From assembly GCA_012839095.1 (NCBI GenBank), contig DUOA01000092.1:1-37692 (forward strand): a stretch of 37,692 nucleotides of DNA. Direction: 5' to 3'. The position numbers were made by a program, and so were the translations under genes. Position 1 is the first letter of the stretch. Every line of letters begins with the position of its first letter. The notes below the pieces were generated by a model. It made no database searches and was not told where the DNA came from. It worked only from the letters and a program-made list of their open reading frames with translations. This document shows, piece by piece, positions 33,644 through 37,692 of this stretch. This DNA is from Clostridiales bacterium (lineage in GTDB: Bacteria > Bacillota > Clostridia > Caldicoprobacterales > DTU083).

Positions 33644-33735
33644 TTTTTCTCCTCCCACTGGTTTGAAATTCTGCCTGCAGTCATGAATAATTTACCATAT
33701 ATAAATCTGCGGCAAAAGCAAAAATTCTGTATCCT

Positions 33736-35703
33736 CTATTCCACAATTATTTCCAGCCTTGATGAATCTTCAAAGAGACTCAGTACATCCCTGCTTAGGG
33801 CTATATTGACGGCAGCTTCTTCACCCCTGGGGACAAAGACCTTGCTGAAACCTGCCAGACGGCGGTTCAGCCTGCTATTGCCCTTTTCCCTTACATAGAC
33901 CTTGACCAGGCACTTCCCGTCATAATTTCCGATGTTTTTCACCACAGCCTCCACTCCTTTCAGGGAGCTTGACTTAACATTTATACGGAATTCCGTATAT
34001 GAGAGGCCATAACCAAAGGGATACAAGGGTTTGCCCCTGAAGTACTGGTAGGTCCTGTTATCCATTGAGTAGTCTTCGAAATCAGGTAAATCATCAGTGC
34101 CTGCGTAGAAGGTTACCGGCAGGCCTCCGCTTGGGTTGGTTACTCCAAATAACATATCAGCCACCGCTTTTCCACCCATTGCACCCGGGTAGAATACCTG
34201 GACCACAGCATTGCATTCTGTATCCGCTTCAGTCAGGTTGACGCAGCTGCCGCTGACGTTTACGAAAACTATGGGTTTACCAATCTTTTTAACTTCCCTT
34301 AAGAGTTTAAGCTGGGTTTTGGGCAGCTCAATATCAGACTTGTCTCCGCTGTTTGCTCCGTTATAGGCATCGCCTTCCTCGCCTTCCATGGAGGGGTTCA
34401 GACCCATGACCATTACCACTGCATCGCTTTTCTGAACAGCAATCAGAGCTTCCCTCAGGGGCTGTTCCTGCCATGAATGTATTTCATCATCGAAAATGTG
34501 ACAACCTTTTGCATACAGCACTTTTCCCTTTGATGCTTCCAGAATTCCCCTGAGCAGGGTATAGTATTCAGTTGGAGTGCCATTATAGTTTGCCAGCAGG
34601 ATGGATTTGTCATCGGCATTCGGACCTATAACCGCTATATTCTTTGTATTGTCCAGCGGAAGGATACCGTCATTTTTCAGAAGAACAATGGACTCATCGG
34701 CCATGGCCTTGTTGATCTCCTGATGCCTGCTGCACTCAACCACGTCATAGGGAATGCTGTTGTAGACACAATCCTCATCAAACATGCCCAGGCGGAAGCG
34801 CGCCTCAAACAGCTTTTCCACTGCCTCGGTTATGGTTTCCTCGCTGATCAGACCTTCAGCAACAGCTGCCTTAAGCCATTTATATGTATCGCCGCAATTA
34901 AGGGTGCATCCGTTGTTTACGGCCAGAGCAGCACTTTCAATGGGAGTCTCCGTTACACGATGATGCTGGTCAAAATCACATATTGCACCGCAGTCGGAGA
35001 CCACATAGCCCTTGAAGCCCAGTTTTTGATAGAGGGTTTCCTTCAAATAGGTTTTGCTGCCGCAGGCAGGTTCCCCGTTAATTCTGTTGTATGCTCCCAT
35101 TACAGCAGACGGATCTGCATGATCAATGCAGTATTTGAATGCAAAGAGATATGTTTCCCATAAGTCCTTCTCATTCACTACAGCATCGAAGCTGTGTCTT
35201 TTCCCTTCAGGACCGCTGTGAACCGCATAGTGCTTGATGGTAGCGTCCAGTTTGCGATGTCTGCTGTCATCTCCCTGAAGTCCTTTTATAAAGGCTGCAC
35301 CCATCACACCTGTAAGCAGCGGATCTTCACCATAGGTTTCATGGCCCCTTCCCCAGCGGGGGTCGCGGAAAATATTAATATTGGGTGACCAGCAGGTCAG
35401 ACCCTGATAAATCTGGGTGTCTCCGAATTTACGGTACTCATTGTACTTGGCACGGGCCTCATCCGATATGCAAACCGCAACCTGTTCCATCAGCTGCGGG
35501 TTAAAACTGGCAGCCATGGCTATAGACTGCGGAAAGACAGTAGCTGCACCGGACCTTGCCACACCATGCAGGCATTCATTCCACCAGTTATAGGCCGGAA
35601 CATTCAGCCGTTCAATAGCCGGTGCGTCATACCTCATCTGCGCACATTTTTCCGCCAGGGTCATTTGGGCAACCAGGGCCTTAGCACGTTCCTTATAATT
35701 CAT
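33736..35703 (-). CDS. GH3 beta-glycosidase (beta-xylosidase/glucosidase type)
   Basis: A 655-residue intracellular family GH3 enzyme, somewhat shorter than the usual 690-720. The N-terminal TIM barrel has YNWWNECLHGVAR, WSPNINIFRDPRWGRGHETY, KHYAVHSGPEGKRHSFD and the nucleophile Asp in YVVSDCGAI (about residue 237). The alpha/beta sandwich has VMGLNPSMEGEEGDAYNG with the probable acid/base Glu. A fibronectin-III-like domain closes the protein (LYPFGYGLSYTEF onward) and appears short. These blocks match the beta-xylosidase branch best. The start is ATG 35703 with GAGGGG upstream. It is second in the operon after GH116, so together they remove xylosyl or glucosyl units. Confidence 0.94.
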   Translation of the reverse strand: MNYKERAKALVAQMTLAEKCAQMRYDAPAIERLNVPAYNWWNECLHGVARSGAATVFPQSIAMAASFNPQLMEQVAVCISDEARAKYNEYRKFGDTQIYQGLTCWSPNINIFRDPRWGRGHETYGEDPLLTGVMGAAFIKGLQGDDSRHRKLDATIKHYAVHSGPEGKRHSFDAVVNEKDLWETYLFAFKYCIDHADPSAVMGAYNRINGEPACGSKTYLKETLYQKLGFKGYVVSDCGAICDFDQHHRVTETPIESAALAVNNGCTLNCGDTYKWLKAAVAEGLISEETITEAVEKLFEARFRLGMFDEDCVYNSIPYDVVECSRHQEINKAMADESIVLLKNDGILPLDNTKNIAVIGPNADDKSILLANYNGTPTEYYTLLRGILEASKGKVLYAKGCHIFDDEIHSWQEQPLREALIAVQKSDAVVMVMGLNPSMEGEEGDAYNGANSGDKSDIELPKTQLKLLREVKKIGKPIVFVNVSGSCVNLTEADTECNAVVQVFYPGAMGGKAVADMLFGVTNPSGGLPVTFYAGTDDLPDFEDYSMDNRTYQYFRGKPLYPFGYGLSYTEFRINVKSSSLKGVEAVVKNIGNYDGKCLVKVYVREKGNSRLNRRLAGFSKVFVPRGEEAAVNIALSRDVLSLFEDSSRLEIIVE

Positions 35704-35841
35704 TATGTATATCCCCTCTCTCCTGATTCATCCTGAAGTTGTTTAAGCCGAAATTAAGCTATTGCTCCAATTATACCTTTACGTACAAGCATGATCAACC
35801 TGAAGAAACGCAGATGAAATAACGGAACCATTTTGAAGTCT

Positions 35842-37692
35842 TTAACAGGTTAATATCAGCGGGCAGTTTTTAGTTATGGTCACAAAATTATCGAAAACAA
35901 TTTGCTCACCGTCTCTCTCAAACTGCAGAGAATTGTCTCCGAGTGCAATGCCGCTTATATACTCTCCTTCCAGGAAAGGCAGCCTGATAGCCCTGATATC
36001 AAGTTTTCCGTATATGACTTTGAGTTCGACACTGGATGGGCTTATTTTAACCAGTCCCCAGGCGGGATCAAGAGACCAGAAGCATTTAAAATCATCGTCT
36101 CCCGTCTCAATTGGGTTAAAGCCTATCATACCTTCAACCATATCGTATTCAAATCCGCTGAAGGTATTAAGGAGGGCATAACTGGCCATGGATCTGGCAT
36201 AATTGCTGCCGCACTCGAATTCATTCCATGGATTTCGTTTTTCTCCATCGTAACGTTCACGAACAGCCTTTACAATCTGCATTCCTTCATCCACCATCCC
36301 TTCCTGGATCATATGGATTGCAGCCTGATACTCAAAGCCATTCATTGTCTCACTGGCATAGGTTATGGGTATAACCGGTTTGTATTTTCCTTCCGGCCAT
36401 TCGCAGATTACGATTCCCGCTTCATCATTCAGGGAATAAATACGGCAGGGATTAAAGAAATTCCTCATGCTCTTCTTAAAATTGTATTTGTATAAAGCTG
36501 CCAGGGCACTTCTGGTCTGCTCTTTGTCGAAGATTTCGCCAAGGCCGCAGAGATTGGCATGCCACTGAGCCAGAACCTGATCAATTATGCAGCCTTCACC
36601 TATCTGGTACTTAATTTCCCCTGCCTCATTGTTCCAGTAATTCTCTGCATTAAAGCTGTCGACAATGGATTTATCCTTCAAATCGATTAATTGATGGTAA
36701 TACTCTCCGTTAAACAGGTTTTCGTCTGCCCACTGTTTGCCCCTCTCAAATATTTCACGGTATTCCTGAGCCTTATCAGTTTCTCCCAGGTGTTCAGCCA
36801 TCTCGGCACCGGCTTTCAGAGCAGCCAGATAAAAGCCGGTAAGCCAGGAATTTGGCCCGAATAACTCCATATCCAGTGTATGGTGCTGCCGGCCCTCTAA
36901 AACACCTTTTTTATGGGGATCCCATTTATCCTCATTAGTCTCTGCCCAGGCAAATTCGATTGAATTCTTAACAGCAGGCCAGTTGGATTTAAGCCACTTA
37001 CTGTCTCCGCTTATCTTCCAATCCCTGTATGCCTTGATAACACCGCCAAACTGGCCGTCGGCACAGGGTCTGAAGGCAGAACGCTCCCTGCCTAAGGGAA
37101 GCTGCAGCCTGAAAGACATTCCACCATCTGCCCCCTGATTATGCTTAAAATCCAGGTCGCGCATGGAACGTTCCAATTTCGGAAAGAGGAAAGGCAGGGC
37201 ATAGGCATAGTTCCATACATGAGTACAGGAACCCTCGCAGCAGCCCGAATCCGGATGGCAGCCCTCCCAGCCGTAAAATGATCCATCCTCCAGCCGTAAG
37301 CCGGTAGGGGTTTTCAGAATGGAAATATTGGCAGACACCGCTTCCAGAGCAGCGGCGGGTATGGTGGATTCAAACAAGGCCTCTTTAAACTCAAGAGTAT
37401 CCCTGTACAGCCGATCCCAGTTCTTCAAGGCATAAGAGGCACTGGCACCGGAATCCTCAAACAGGGCGGCATAGTAATTTTTCCACGTCCCAGGTTTGTC
37501 TGTATCACAGCAACCGTCATTGCAGCTACACTTTTCCGGATTCCAGTAGTTATGACAATTGGGATAATTCCAGGCAATAATAAACCTTAAGCATTCCGTC
37601 TGCCCGGGAGCTATTTCGATATGAGAAGCCAGCGAAGCTGTATCTGAACCTGAATAAACATTACCACTAAGATCCTGAGCACTGCTATAAGA
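35842..37692 (-). CDS. GH116-like beta-glycosidase (DUF608), 5'-truncated by the window edge
   Basis: A family GH116-type enzyme (relatives: bacterial beta-glucosidase/xylosidase and human GBA2). The reading frame is open from the right edge to the stop at 35842 (616 codons visible), so the gene begins outside the window; the TTG at 37428 is internal. The visible N-terminal domain part includes [16 protein letters not shown] and [14 protein letters not shown]. The catalytic domain has the probable nucleophile Glu in YGWEGCH and the acid/base Asp in [14 protein letters not shown]. Cysteines are clustered in [12 protein letters not shown] and in [13 protein letters not shown], perhaps a structural metal or disulfide site. 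It precedes GH3 in the operon. No signal sequence can be judged. Confidence 0.88.
   Translation of the reverse strand, partial: SYSSAQDLSGNVYSGSDTASLASHIEIAPGQTECLRFIIAWNYPNCHNYWNPEKCSCNDGCCDTDKPGTWKNYYAALFEDSGASASYALKNWDRLYRDTLEFKEALFESTIPAAALEAVSANISILKTPTGLRLEDGSFYGWEGCHPDSGCCEGSCTHVWNYAYALPFLFPKLERSMRDLDFKHNQGADGGMSFRLQLPLGRERSAFRPCADGQFGGVIKAYRDWKISGDSKWLKSNWPAVKNSIEFAWAETNEDKWDPHKKGVLEGRQHHTLDMELFGPNSWLTGFYLAALKAGAEMAEHLGETDKAQEYREIFERGKQWADENLFNGEYYHQLIDLKDKSIVDSFNAENYWNNEAGEIKYQIGEGCIIDQVLAQWHANLCGLGEIFDKEQTRSALAALYKYNFKKSMRNFFNPCRIYSLNDEAGIVICEWPEGKYKPVIPITYASETMNGFEYQAAIHMIQEGMVDEGMQIVKAVRERYDGEKRNPWNEFECGSNYARSMASYALLNTFSGFEYDMVEGMIGFNPIETGDDDFKCFWSLDPAWGLVKISPSSVELKVIYGKLDIRAIRLPFLEGEYISGIALGDNSLQFERDGEQIVFDNFVTITKNCPLILTC

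Noticed and set aside
37092-37428. TTG at 37428 as the start of the GH116 gene
   Set aside because: The frame is open for all 88 codons to the right edge and that part encodes a recognisable GH116 N-terminal domain piece.

Overview
The window looks like the chromosome of an anaerobic, spore-forming, plant- or glycan-degrading clostridium. The evidence is a sigH / rae1 / rlmB / mrnC block, AGGAGG-type ribosome binding sites, moderate GC, a GEMM-I cyclic-di-GMP riboswitch, and many cytoplasmic glycoside hydrolases without signal peptides. I cannot name the species from the sequence alone.

Layout. Positions 1-3170 (minus strand) are core information genes: the 5' end of tuf, tRNA-Thr(GGU) and tRNA-Gly(CCC) behind a strong promoter, then sigH, rae1, rlmB and mrnC. 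At 3270-4860 a c-di-GMP-I riboswitch precedes an EAL-PilZ protein. At 4890-7810 a GPH sugar:cation symporter meets a convergent AgrC-like sensor kinase, and the kinase gene is preceded by three direct repeats at exact 21-bp intervals that resemble a LytTR operator. Positions 7855-10391 (minus) carry a ZIP metal transporter, a B12-dependent methionine-synthase activation-domain-like protein and an orphan DNA adenine methyltransferase. Positions 10544-15210 hold a sugar locus: a Gfo/Idh/MocA dehydrogenase, a TIM-barrel isomerase/epimerase-like protein and an AraC regulator, with a divergent UroD-like methyltransferase-family protein. A 50-residue membrane protein follows at 15241-15393. Positions 15733-19303 hold citrate synthase, a flavin-reductase-like protein, a YihY/BrkB membrane protein and two small unknown proteins.

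From 19524 to the right edge the window is mainly glycan catabolism: GH51 arabinofuranosidase, GH38 alpha-mannosidase and a mutarotase-like protein (minus); a HAD-IIA phosphatase (plus); a small basic membrane protein, htpG and an AraC regulator (minus); a divergent GH4 alpha-galactosidase (plus); then GH116, GH3, GH109-like and a Gfo/Idh/MocA dehydrogenase (minus, entering from the right edge). The catabolic enzymes appear intracellular, which fits import of oligosaccharides followed by internal trimming. Several of them (GH4, GH109-like, two Gfo/Idh/MocA proteins) belong to NAD-dependent families, suggesting a redox-assisted side of glycan breakdown.

The most unusual signals lie outside the large genes: the 21-bp-phased triple repeat before the AgrC-like kinase; a compact RNA-like structure at 25064-25210 before the GH38 operon; a degenerate heptamer satellite (GTCRGAN) around the tRNA genes and after the GH4 gene; AraC-type direct repeats before GH4; and tiny start-stop leader ORFs before sigH and one AraC gene. 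All functional claims rest on motif recognition by eye; no searches were run.
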